Below are positions 9,701 to 16,803 of a stretch of 64,000 bases of DNA, piece after piece (positions within the stretch are counted from its first letter, which is position 1; each line of letters opens with the position of its first letter). The notes beneath the pieces were generated by a model. The model was not told the DNA's origin and made no database searches. It worked only from the letters and a program-made list of their open reading frames with translations. The stretch is from assembly GCF_036192275.1 (NCBI RefSeq), contig NZ_CP108088.1:2232001-2296000 (forward strand). The letters run 5' to 3'. Position numbers and translations under genes: made by a program. Source of the DNA: Streptomyces sp. NBC_00250. Lineage in GTDB: Bacteria > Actinomycetota > Actinomycetes > Streptomycetales > Streptomycetaceae.

Positions 9701-10541
9701 AGCCGCCGACGGTCGAGATCGTATGGGTGCCGTGGCCCTGGCGGTCGTCGGCGGTGTCGGAGTCGGTGAAGTTCTCCGCGGCGACGATGCGGCCCTTGAG
9801 GTCGGGGTGCTCGGCGTCGGCGCCGGTGTCGAGGACGGCGACCTTGGTCCCGGTGCCGTCGTAGCCGGCGGCCCAGGCCTCGGGGGCGTGGACCTGCTTC
9901 GTCGAGCGCTCCAGGGTGGCCTGGACCTTGCGGTCGAGCCAGAGCTTCTTGATCCCGGAGGCGGAGCGGGCGACGGGGGCGTTCAGCTCGGCCCAGAAGG
10001 TGGCGGCCTGCTTCTTCTCCGCCTTGAGTGCGACGCCGTCGACGGTCTTGAGGACCTGGCCGCGCTCGGCACCGCGCGGGGCGGCGGGCACGGAGCGGGC
10101 GAGGTCGGAGCCGTAGACCGCGATGAGCGGAAGCGTGGTGGTGGCGTCGTCGTCGTAGCCCTGGCGGACCAGCCCGGTGACGTTGAAGAGTTCCTCGTCG
10201 ACGCGGCCCGCGGCGAGCGCGTCGGTGGCGTCCTCGGGGTAGACGTACAGGTCCTGGCCGGAGCGGCGGGTCTGGACCAGGGGGACGGTTCCGTCCTCGC
10301 GCGGCAGGGCCGTGGCGGAGGGGTTGCCGTCGGCGTCGCGGGTGACCACGACGCGGTCTCCGGTGACCAGGGTCACCGTGACGGGCCGGTCCCCGGCGCG
10401 GGCCGAGGCCTCGCTGCCTACCAGCGGTCGCTTGCCGGCCGTGTCGTCCTGCGGCTCATTCGCCATGGACGGCGCGACCGCGGTGACGGCCAGGACGACG
10501 GCGGTCGCCGCCCCCAGGGCCGTACGCGAAATCGGGCGCAT
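6780..10541 (-). CDS. Secreted S8 (subtilisin-like) serine peptidase, large multidomain
   Basis: A 1253-residue exported protease. A signal peptide (MRPISRTALGAATAVVLAV then TAVAPSMA) is followed by a propeptide of about 190 residues. The catalytic domain has Asp238 (VAVLDTGAD), His270 (GHGTHTIS), the oxyanion Asn in VIAAGNSG and Ser442 (SGTSMATPHVAGA). A PA-like domain lies downstream (VIVHHSTPERWYPGGSFTG region), followed by beta-rich C-terminal domains. I chose ATG 10541 because GGGGAGAG precedes it; longer in-frame starts would bury the signal peptide. It diverges from a TrmB/LuxR-type regulator gene, a plausible controller. The natural substrate is unknown. Confidence 0.9.
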   Translation of the reverse strand: MRPISRTALGAATAVVLAVTAVAPSMANEPQDDTAGKRPLVGSEASARAGDRPVTVTLVTGDRVVVTRDADGNPSATALPREDGTVPLVQTRRSGQDLYVYPEDATDALAAGRVDEELFNVTGLVRQGYDDDATTTLPLIAVYGSDLARSVPAAPRGAERGQVLKTVDGVALKAEKKQAATFWAELNAPVARSASGIKKLWLDRKVQATLERSTKQVHAPEAWAAGYDGTGTKVAVLDTGADAEHPDLKGRIVAAENFTDSDTADDRQGHGTHTISTVGGSGAASGGAKKGVAPGAELLNGKVLNDSGSGATSWIIAGMEWAVAQGADVVSMSLGNPAPTDCTDPMSVAAEELAQNKGTLFVIAAGNSGPTLNTVSSPGCAPSVLTVGATDRDDSTAYFSSRGPTIVNHTLKPEIAAPGVNISAAAAGGRGVYAYQSMSGTSMATPHVAGAAAIVKQRHPDWTAQQIKAALVSSAESDLPGDVREVGGGRLDVKSAIDQTVLGASAVQGGTFNWPQDRTDRTTVSVPYTNTSDAPVTLNLAVEKVTGNDGSRVRSSVARLGQGTVTVPAGATVQVPLELAPDAALDRAQYGDVTGRVIATGKGGLHVSTPFSLYVEPETVTLRVKLIDRQGKPASGASSLDVIGTDVASGERRFNEGAADQVYRLRPGSYFLSSFVTSPDVEEGAKLTDSLSYLGRPQLELKKDTTVVLDARKAHKLSVKTDKPGELRGATLAFSRSWDDFWLHAGTAAGPRTIRGYYASVEGAADEGDFEFGSYWRTAAPLITSLRTTDGLTLHPLTASTGSDNLDGTGSARLVDAGAGTPDELKAAGVQGRIALVRLPDDSTAAGALARDAKAAGAVAVIVHHSTPERWYPGGSFTGLGLPVLSVPSGEAAALRGKLAAGEVTLDWKATAKSPYSYNLAFPESGSVRDEKTYRVQDSRLGRKDARYGSAGIAADFMYFADAYRPNGTRVTFGSLESVPAPGSRTEYYTGGDTAWAEMVGSSFPFGELMIGTAHTYKSGEKRTENWYDGVIAPTAPRDATGKPVLAAERQGNYIGFSAAMWGDSTHYAEAGSFGDIGNLSLSRDGELLGQNGWPFGAFEVPAEAGTYTLEQNTMKIGSKVWARSTSVNSVWKFTSKLDESVYSQGIPILFPRYDLPEDGLKTLAATDGQHIGLTATGHAGYTPAALTSAKLSYSYDGGTTWTEARVSQQGGNWTATVNHTGATGKPVTLKTELTDANGNSVTQTVVRAYDVR

Positions 10542-10559
10542 CGCTCTCCCCATCTGATT

Positions 10560-10591
10560 CCGGAAAAAGGGCACAAGACACCCGTTTCCGG
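10560..10591. promoter_or_regulatory. Inverted repeat in the subtilase leader
   Basis: CCGGAAA and TTTCCGG lie 18 bases apart, just upstream of the subtilase ribosome site and inside the 233-bp divergent gap shared with the TrmB/LuxR-type regulator. It could be an operator for that regulator or a leader hairpin; nothing further identifies it. No clear promoter boxes were recognised in the rest of the gap. Confidence 0.35.
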
Positions 10592-10774
10592 AGGCTGTTA
10601 GTGCTGCGGTGGCGCCACATTGGCAGAGGTGAGGGCCGTACAGGGATGATGGGCGAGGCGGGAATGCGCCGTGGCCGTTTCCCGCCAGGTCACCAACGGA
10701 ACGAATGCCTCCGGTGAATGTCCTGGGAAGATCCGGGTCGCGCCGCCGGAGGTAGGGCGAGGGGTGGGGCATCC

Positions 10775-11758
10775 ATGCTGGGAGCGATAGGACTCGACGA
10801 GCGCCAGGAGTCCGCGTACCGGGCGCTGGTCGCGCTGGGCGCGGCCGAGGTGACCGATCTCGCGCACCGGCTCGCACTGCCCGAGCGGGACACCGAGCGG
10901 GCGCTGCGCCGCCTCGAATCGCAGGGCCTCGCCGCACAGTCCTCGGCGAGGACCGGGCGGTGGGTGGCGGCGCCGCCGGGGGTGGCCCTGGGCGCGCTGC
11001 TCACCCAGCAGCGGCACGAGCTGGAACAGGCGGAGCTGGCGGCGGCGCTGCTCGCCGAGGAGTACCGGGCGGAGGCCGAGGAAGCGGCCGTGCACGACCT
11101 GGTGGAGGTGGTGACCGGCGCGAGCGCCGTCACGCACCGCTTCCTCCAGCTGCAGCTGGGTGCGCAGGAGGAGGTCTGCGCCCTGGTGACGGGCAAGCCG
11201 ATCGCGGTCTCCGGCATGGAGAACGAGGCGGAGGAGCAGGCGGCCGGCCGGGGGGTGCGCTACCGGGTGGTGATCGAGCGCGAGGTGCTCACGCTCCCGT
11301 CCGGTCTCCTCGAACTCTCGGCCGCCCTCGGCCGCGAGGAGCGGATCCGGGTCGCCGACCGGGTCCCGACGAAGTTGGTGGTCGCCGACGGGAACCTGGC
11401 GATGGTGCCGCTGACCGGGCGGGGCGCGGAACCGGCGGCGATCGTGGTCCACGCGAGCGGGCTGCTCGAATCGCTGATGGGCCTGTTCGAGTCGGTGTGG
11501 CGGGAGGCGCTGCCGCTGAGACTCGGGGCGGGTGCGCAGATCACCGAGGACGAGGCTCCGGGTCCTGACGTCATGGACCTGGAGATCCTGTCGCTGCTGC
11601 TCGCCGGGATGACGGACGCGAGCGTGGCGAAGCAGCTGGACCTGGGGTTGCGGACGGTGCAGCGGCGGGTGAAGGGCTTGATGGAGCTGAGCGGGGTGAC
11701 GACCCGGCTGCAGCTGGGCTGGCACGCGTACGAGAAGGGCTGGGTGGCGCGCGGCTGA
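10775..11758 (+). CDS. TrmB/LuxR-type helix-turn-helix regulator
   Basis: A 327-residue regulator with two DNA-binding-like ends. The N-terminus (LGAIGLDERQESAYRALVAL, then the VTDLAHRLALPE helix) is a TrmB-like winged helix. The C-terminus is LuxR-like (LLLAGMTDASVAKQLDLGL then RTVQRRVKGLMEL). The middle (about 100-250) resembles a PLD-like effector region of TrmB proteins. This double-HTH layout is common in Streptomyces and often sits beside secreted-protein genes. It is transcribed away from the subtilase gene. ATG 10775 is preceded by GAGGGG; an upstream start at 10718 would add 19 residues. The ligand is unknown. Confidence 0.82.
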   Translation: MLGAIGLDERQESAYRALVALGAAEVTDLAHRLALPERDTERALRRLESQGLAAQSSARTGRWVAAPPGVALGALLTQQRHELEQAELAAALLAEEYRAEAEEAAVHDLVEVVTGASAVTHRFLQLQLGAQEEVCALVTGKPIAVSGMENEAEEQAAGRGVRYRVVIEREVLTLPSGLLELSAALGREERIRVADRVPTKLVVADGNLAMVPLTGRGAEPAAIVVHASGLLESLMGLFESVWREALPLRLGAGAQITEDEAPGPDVMDLEILSLLLAGMTDASVAKQLDLGLRTVQRRVKGLMELSGVTTRLQLGWHAYEKGWVARG

Positions 11759-11839
11759 GCGGGGGCGCCGCCGCGCTCGTCGTACCCGGATGCCCGCCGC
11801 GACCTGCGCGAACGCCGGTTGTGGGGGACGCTGGGCAGC

Positions 11840-12322
11840 GTGGGTGTGTGGCAGCTCCTGATGGTCGCGACGGTGATGCTGCTCGGCCTGTTCGGGGTCC
11901 TGGCCCCCGGCGTGCCGGGGACGTGGCTGGTGTGGGCGGCGATGCTCTGGTGGTCGCTGCACGAGCGGACGGACCTCGCCTGGATCCTGCTGGCCTCCAC
12001 GACCGGTCTGCTGCTGCTCACCCAGGTGGTGGTGTGGCAGCTGCCGCCCCGCCGCTTCCGGGGCGTGGGCATCACCCGGCGGATGGTGACGTACGCCGGG
12101 GTCGGCGCGCTCCTGGGCTTCGTCCTGGTCCCGGTGCTCGGCGCGATCCCCGGTTTCGTCGGCGGGATCTACCTCTCGGAACGGCTCCGGCTCGGCGGCC
12201 ACGGCCAGGCACGGGCGGCGACCCGCACGGTGATGCGGGCGGCCGGCACGAGCGTGCTGGTCGAGCTGTTCTCCTGCCTGCTGATCGTGGGGGCGTGGGC
12301 GGGGGCGGTGCTCTGGGGCTGA
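11840..12322 (+). CDS. DUF456 small membrane protein
   Basis: A 160-residue integral membrane protein of the DUF456 family, with about four to five hydrophobic segments, among them LLMVATVMLLGLFGVLAPGV and LLGFVLVPVLGAIPGFVGG. The paired glycine-rich hairpins (PGVPGTW and PGFVGGIY) are the family signature and resemble glycine-zipper membrane motifs. The start is uncertain. GTG 11840 gives the family-typical beginning (V/M)GVWQLL; TTG 11819 would add seven residues. It follows the TrmB/LuxR-type gene by 81 bases in the same direction. The function is unknown. Confidence 0.78.
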   Translation: MGVWQLLMVATVMLLGLFGVLAPGVPGTWLVWAAMLWWSLHERTDLAWILLASTTGLLLLTQVVVWQLPPRRFRGVGITRRMVTYAGVGALLGFVLVPVLGAIPGFVGGIYLSERLRLGGHGQARAATRTVMRAAGTSVLVELFSCLLIVGAWAGAVLWG

Positions 12323-12370
12323 GTCCTCCGTCGGGTACGGCGTGTACGTCGCGTGCGGAGCGGGACTTCC

Positions 12371-12452
12371 CGGACACGGCCTGGGTCGTGCCCGGGAAGT
12401 AGCGCCGTCCGCCCGCAGGCCAGGCGGGATTCTCCGGACACGACCTAGGTCG
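12371..12452. promoter_or_regulatory. Imperfect direct repeat with a CGACCTAGGTCG palindrome
   Basis: CGGACACGGCCTGGGTCG (12371-12388) and CGGACACGACCTAGGTCG (12435-12452) match at 16 of 18 positions and are spaced 64 bases apart. The second contains a perfect 12-bp palindrome (12441-12452) 66 bases before the PPOX gene. The spacing and symmetry suggest two operator half-sets for a dimeric regulator. The regulator is not identifiable from the window. Confidence 0.45.
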
Positions 12453-12518
12453 GAGGAGGGAGACGGGATGGGTCCCGCTGCCGATCCGCCGGCGGCGCGG
12501 CGGCGCGATGCTGGAGTC

Positions 12519-12896
12519 ATGAGGGACTTCGAGGGCTTCAGCGAGGCGGAGCGCGCTTATCTCGCCGGCGGCCGGCAGCTCGGCCGGATGGCCACGGTCG
12601 ACCCGTCCGGTCAGCCGCAGGTCAATCCGGTGGGCTTCTTCCCGCAGGAGGACGGGACCGTCCTGGTGGGCGGTCTCGCGATGGGCCGTACGAAGAAGTG
12701 GCGCAACCTGCGGGAGAACCCGAAGGTGGCGCTGGTCGTCGACGACCTCGCGAGCGTCCGGCCCTGGCGGGTGCGGGGCGTCGAGATCCGGGGCGAGGCG
12801 GAGCTCCTGGTCGGCCCGCACGCGCTGGGCCCGCACTTCAGCGAGGAGGTCATCCGGATCCACCCGCGCCGGATCCACAGCTGGGGTCTGGAGTAG
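12519..12896 (+). CDS. PPOX-class F420-dependent oxidoreductase (split-barrel flavin/deazaflavin protein)
   Basis: A 125-residue single-domain split beta-barrel protein of the pyridoxine-5'-phosphate-oxidase-like group. The typical N-terminal strand pair is seen (GRMATVDPSGQPQVNPVGFF), followed by the KKWRNLRENPKVALVVDD helix-strand. Actinobacterial members of this size usually bind F420 and reduce small metabolites; the substrate cannot be read. ATG 12519 has a weak CTGGAG before it. The last 47 bases overlap the end of the convergent Ada-AlkA gene. A palindrome upstream may be its operator. Confidence 0.8.
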   Translation: MRDFEGFSEAERAYLAGGRQLGRMATVDPSGQPQVNPVGFFPQEDGTVLVGGLAMGRTKKWRNLRENPKVALVVDDLASVRPWRVRGVEIRGEAELLVGPHALGPHFSEEVIRIHPRRIHSWGLE

Positions 12897-14244
12897 TCCC
12901 CGGGAGCGCGGTCCTGAGGTAGCGGGCGGCGTACGAACGCCAGGGGCGCCACTGCTCCCCGCCCGGGACACCCGCCGGGGGTACGTCCGGGTCGCCGAGG
13001 GCCCGCATCCGGATCAGGGCGGCGGCCTCGGCGGTCACGCCGGGGACGGTGAGCAGCGCACGCTCGGCCTCGTCGCGGTCGGCGCCGGGGTCGAGCCGGA
13101 CCTCGCCGTCGGCCAGCGCACGGGCCAGCGGGCCCGCGACGGGGTGGCCGGTCAGGACCCGGGGCTCCGGGAAGACGTGGGTGAGGGTGCCGCAGGGGGT
13201 GGCCAGCGGGGTGCCGTGGGCCTCGACGACCCGGGCGGCCTGCGCCGTACCGAGGAGCGTGCGCAGCGCGAACTCCTCCGGATCGGCCGTGCCGGGGGAC
13301 CGTACGCCGGGCCGGGCGGCCACCTCGGCGGCGAGCCCGGGTGCGGCGCCGAGGCGCTCGGCGACCGCGTAGGGGTCGGCGTCGAGGTCGAAGAGGCGCC
13401 GCAGCCGGTGCACGGCGGTGGTCAGGTCGCGCAGCTCGGTGAGATGGATCCGGGCCTCCAGCCAACGCCCGGCGGAGCGCTCGTCGACGGAGACGACCCC
13501 GGTGCCGTACGGGAGCCTGAGCGTGCGCCGGTAGGTGCGGACCCCGGGGGTGCCGACGACCTCCTCGACGCGGGGCACGGCCTCGGCCGCGAGGAGGTCG
13601 AAGACCTCGCCGGCGGCGTACGGGCCCCGGTGGGCGAGCCGCAGCGGTACCCCGGCGGCGAGGGCGGTCCGGGCGCCCGCGCCGCTGCCCGCCTCGGCGC
13701 GCAGGGCCGTGGGGGTGCGGGCGTAGACGGCGCGGATCGTCTCGTTGAACTGGCGGACGCTGGCGAAGCCGGCCGCGAAGGCGATCTCGGTGACCGGCAG
13801 CCCGGTGGTCTGGAGCAGCAGCCGCGCGGTGTGCGCCCGCTGGGCGCGGGCGAGGGCGACGGGCCCGGCGCCGAGCTCGGCGGTGAGCTGCCGCTGTACC
13901 TGCCGGGTGCTGTAGCCGAGGCGGCCGGCGAGTCCGGGCACGCCTTCGCGGTCGACGACGCCGTCGCCGATCATCCGCATGGCGCGCCCGACGACATCGG
14001 CCCGTACGTCCCAGGCGGCGGAGCCGGGCACGGCGTCCGGGCGGCAGCGGCGGCAGGCCCGGAAGCCGTGGCCCTGGGCGGCGGCGGCCGTCGGGAAGAA
14101 CGCGACGTTCTGCCGTTTGGGGGTGACGGCGGGGCAGCTGGGACGGCAGTAGATGCCGGTGGTGCGGACGGCGAAGAAGAACTCTCCGTCGAACCGTGCG
14201 TCCCTGCTGCTGACCGCCTCGTAGCGGGTGTCGTCGTCCTTCAC
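12850..14244 (-). CDS. Ada-AlkA fusion: methylation-response regulator with a 3-methyladenine glycosylase-like domain
   Basis: About 464 residues in three parts. An Ada N-domain has four zinc Cys (YCRPSCPAVTPKRQN and FRACRRCRPDA). An AraC-type HTH follows (LAGRLGYSTRQVQRQL and PVTEIAFAAGFASVRQFNE), then an AlkA-like region with the AlkA-N fold and a helix-hairpin-helix (ALLTVPGVTAEAAALIRMRA). In AlkA glycosylases the segment after GDPD carries the catalytic Asp. Here it is short (GDPDVPPAGVPGG) and no Asp is seen, so glycosylase activity is doubtful. GTG 14244 is preceded by GGGAG at short spacing; GTG 14295 would add 17 residues. Its 3' end overlaps the PPOX gene. Confidence 0.82.
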   Translation of the reverse strand: MKDDDTRYEAVSSRDARFDGEFFFAVRTTGIYCRPSCPAVTPKRQNVAFFPTAAAAQGHGFRACRRCRPDAVPGSAAWDVRADVVGRAMRMIGDGVVDREGVPGLAGRLGYSTRQVQRQLTAELGAGPVALARAQRAHTARLLLQTTGLPVTEIAFAAGFASVRQFNETIRAVYARTPTALRAEAGSGAGARTALAAGVPLRLAHRGPYAAGEVFDLLAAEAVPRVEEVVGTPGVRTYRRTLRLPYGTGVVSVDERSAGRWLEARIHLTELRDLTTAVHRLRRLFDLDADPYAVAERLGAAPGLAAEVAARPGVRSPGTADPEEFALRTLLGTAQAARVVEAHGTPLATPCGTLTHVFPEPRVLTGHPVAGPLARALADGEVRLDPGADRDEAERALLTVPGVTAEAAALIRMRALGDPDVPPAGVPGGEQWRPWRSYAARYLRTALPGTTPDPSCGSGAGGSG

Positions 14245-14341
14245 GTCTCCCAGTGTGCGACGCCCGACGACACCCGGCTCGCGGTTTTCGGACACGGCGC
14301 TGCGAGGGTCGGGGGAGGGTCGCCCCTCCCCCGCGCGCCCG

Positions 14342-15463
14342 CTAACGGACGTGGCCGCGCTTCAGTTCCATGGCCCGGCGGCCCTCGGCGCCCTTGCGCT
14401 TCCAGTCCTTGAGGATCTCGTTGCGCACGCGGGCGTCGGTCTTGGCCACGAGCCGCTGGTTCTCGCGGATCAGCTTGCGGTAGCTCTCCAGACGGCGCAC
14501 CGGCAGCGAGCCGTCCTCGATCGCCGCCGCCACCGCGCAGCCCGGCTCCGCCTCGTGGGCGCAGTCGTGGAAGCGGCAGTTCCCGGCCAGCTCCTCGATC
14601 TCCGAGAAGACCTGGCCGACGCCCGTCTCGGCGTCCCAGAGCCCGACCCCGCGCAGCCCGGGGGTGTCGATGAGGACGCCCCCGCCCGGCAGGACGAAGA
14701 GATTGCGGGTGGTCGTGGTGTGGCGGCCCTTGCCGTCGATGTCACGGGCGGCCTGGACGTCCATGACGTCCTCGCCGACGAGGGCGTTGGCGAGGGTCGA
14801 CTTCCCGGCGCCGGAGACGCCGAGCAGCACGGTCGTACCGCCCGCGACCACCGCGGACAGCACGTCGAGTCCCTCGCCCGTGGTCGAGCTGAGGGGCACC
14901 ACCTGGACGCCGGGGGCGACCGTCTCGACGTCCTCGACGAGGTAGGAGAGCCCGACGGGGTCGGGCACGAGGTCCGCCTTGCTGAGGACCACGGTCGGCT
15001 GGGCGCCGGACTCCCAGGCCAGGGCGAGGAAGCGCTCGATCCGGCCGAGGTCCAGCTCGACGGCGAGCGAGACGGTGATGACGGCGTGGTCGACGTTGGC
15101 GGCGAGGATCTGTCCCTCGGACCGCTTGGAGGAGGTGGAGCGCGCGAAGGCCGTACGGCGCGGCAGGCACGCCCGTACGTAGCGCGGGTCGCTGACGCCT
15201 TCGGCGTCGACGGCGGCCCAGTCGCCGGTGCAGATGACCCGGAGCGGGTCGTGCGGGGTCACGAACGCCGTGTCGGCGCGCACGATCCCGTCGGCGGTGG
15301 CGATGTCGCACTGCCCGCGATCGACCCGGATCACTCGGCCGGGGACGAGTCCCTGGGCGGCGTGCGGGGCGAAGTCGGCGGCCCAGCCGGCGTCCCAGCC
15401 GTGGGCGTCGAGCAGGGAGGAGGAAGAGATGAAGGAGGAACGCTCGGAAAGCGGGAAAGACAA
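14342..15463 (-). CDS. rsgA: Ribosome small-subunit-dependent GTPase RsgA
   Basis: A 373-residue ribosome-assembly GTPase that acts on the 30S subunit late in maturation. An OB-like N-domain is followed by the circularly permuted GTPase order: G4 first (VVLSKADLV), then G1 (LLGVSGAGKSTLAN) and G3 (IDTPGLRG). A C-terminal zinc-binding segment (GNCRFHDCAHEAEPGC) completes the family hallmarks. The start is TTG 15463, with AAGGG six bases before it. A 23-codon ORF with a strong ribosome site begins 120 bases upstream and ends 48 bases before rsgA, so leader translation may influence rsgA. Confidence 0.9.
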   Translation of the reverse strand: MSFPLSERSSFISSSSLLDAHGWDAGWAADFAPHAAQGLVPGRVIRVDRGQCDIATADGIVRADTAFVTPHDPLRVICTGDWAAVDAEGVSDPRYVRACLPRRTAFARSTSSKRSEGQILAANVDHAVITVSLAVELDLGRIERFLALAWESGAQPTVVLSKADLVPDPVGLSYLVEDVETVAPGVQVVPLSSTTGEGLDVLSAVVAGGTTVLLGVSGAGKSTLANALVGEDVMDVQAARDIDGKGRHTTTTRNLFVLPGGGVLIDTPGLRGVGLWDAETGVGQVFSEIEELAGNCRFHDCAHEAEPGCAVAAAIEDGSLPVRRLESYRKLIRENQRLVAKTDARVRNEILKDWKRKGAEGRRAMELKRGHVR

Positions 15464-15511
15464 GGGGGACCCTTCACAGGGGTGGCCCCGGCACTGGGTG
15501 GAACGGTGAGG

Positions 15512-15583
15512 TCAGCCGGTGGCCACGGAGGTGGTGTGGATGAACTTCTGCGTGAGGGCAAGGCCCGTCGTGATGACAGCCAT
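15512..15583 (-). CDS. 23-residue small ORF upstream of rsgA
   Basis: ATG 15583 opens a 23-codon frame (MAVITTGLALTQKFIHTTSV, then ATG as Ala-Thr-Gly) closed by TGA. An unusually good AGGAGGTG lies directly upstream with about five bases of spacing. The peptide has no membrane or cysteine signature, but it is rich in Thr. The position just ahead of rsgA on the same strand suggests a regulatory leader or a genuine miniprotein. No homologue is known to me. Confidence 0.5.
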   Translation of the reverse strand: MAVITTGLALTQKFIHTTSVATG

Positions 15584-15684
15584 CGGTCACACCTCCTGTT
15601 GTCTTTCTTCGTTCGCGTGATCTCTTCGCGATCTTGTACGGGGAACACCGTAGCCGGACCGCCCGGCGCACGCCACGGGTTTTT

Positions 15685-16695
15685 TCAGGCCATCGCGAGC
15701 AGGGTCACCAGCGCCGCCGTGAACAGGGCGGTGAGCACCACGGCCGGGGCCCCGGGGGCCGGGGTGCGGAGCCGGGGAGCCGGCGGGAGGTCCTGCGCGC
15801 GGGCGGCGGCCCGGGCCCGGCTCAGGACGGCGGCCGGAGGGTGCTGCGGGAGGTCGACCCGCCAGGGACGGCGCGGGTCGTGCCGGACGACGGCCGCCCG
15901 GTGGGTGCGGGCGTCCTGGAGGTCGAGGGGGTGCTCGACCTCGATCCGGTACGGGGCTCCCCCGTCCGGCTCGACGGTCAGGTCGAACACGAAGGCGGTG
16001 CCCCGGCTGGTGAGGGAGTGGACCCGCGCGGGCGCGTGGGCGGCTCCACGCTCGGGGACGGGGCCGCTCGCCACGCCCGGCCGGTGCCGCAGTCGGGCGA
16101 GGCCGAGCGGGATCAGCAGGCCGATCGTGGCGTTCAGGCCGAGCATCATCACCCAGCGCGGTCCGTCCAGCGCCCCGTGCACGAGCGCGGTGACCGCGAC
16201 GGCGCCGGGCACGGCCACCAGGAGGGTGGCGGGAGCGGCGAGCAGCCGCAGGAGGATGCGCGCGGGGAGGCGGCCGCCCGCCTCGGCGGGGACGGGGGCG
16301 GGCTCCGACGAGCCCCGGCGCCGCACGGCCCGTGCCGCTCCGGCCACGACGAGAACGGCACCGAGCCCGGCCAGTCCGTGGGCGGCGAGGACCGCGTGGT
16401 CGTCCTCCCGGCCCACGAAGAGCCCGAAGGAGGCGAGGAGCAGGGCGAGACCGGTCCCGGCGGGGCCGCCCAGGAACGGGGCCGCGAGCAGGGCGGCGCC
16501 CACCGCCGAGGGCGCCGCGAGGAACAGCGCGCCGCCCGCGAGCTGGTTCGTGCCGCACCCCTCCGAGTCGCAGGTCCAGCGGACGCCCGAGCGCTCGGTG
16601 GCGTACACGTGGAACAGGTACCAGGTCTGCCAGAACAGCAGGACGGCCGCCGCGGCCCAGGGCCAGGAGCTCCGTCCGTACGCGCGCGTGCTCAT
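15685..16695 (-). CDS. Uncharacterised integral membrane protein
   Basis: About 336 residues with six or so hydrophobic segments in the first 200 and again at the extreme C-terminus (VVLTALFTAALVTLLAMA). Between them lies a soluble region with an acidic-hydrophobic strand pattern (GTAFVFDLTVEPDGGAPYRI). A periplasmic pair of Cys is present near the N-terminus (WTCDSEGCG), which might form a disulfide. The start at ATG 16695 is preferred to the longer frame because the extra 30 residues are Arg/Pro-rich and lack hydrophobic character. I do not recognise a family. Confidence 0.72.
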   Translation of the reverse strand: MSTRAYGRSSWPWAAAAVLLFWQTWYLFHVYATERSGVRWTCDSEGCGTNQLAGGALFLAAPSAVGAALLAAPFLGGPAGTGLALLLASFGLFVGREDDHAVLAAHGLAGLGAVLVVAGAARAVRRRGSSEPAPVPAEAGGRLPARILLRLLAAPATLLVAVPGAVAVTALVHGALDGPRWVMMLGLNATIGLLIPLGLARLRHRPGVASGPVPERGAAHAPARVHSLTSRGTAFVFDLTVEPDGGAPYRIEVEHPLDLQDARTHRAAVVRHDPRRPWRVDLPQHPPAAVLSRARAAARAQDLPPAPRLRTPAPGAPAVVLTALFTAALVTLLAMA

Positions 16696-16803
16696 GGGCC
16701 GACCGTAGCCCGCGGGTCCGACGGGACGGCGGGCCGGGTGCCGTCGGGTGCCGCGTCCGATTCGTACAAGACCGGCCGGCGGCACCGTGCCTACCGTGCC
16801 CGT

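Noticed and set aside
6882..10601. 1239-codon open frame on the plus strand across the subtilase gene
   Set aside because: It is the antisense shadow of a confident protease gene. Its translation is Gly/Val/Arg-rich without domains, as expected from high-GC codon structure.
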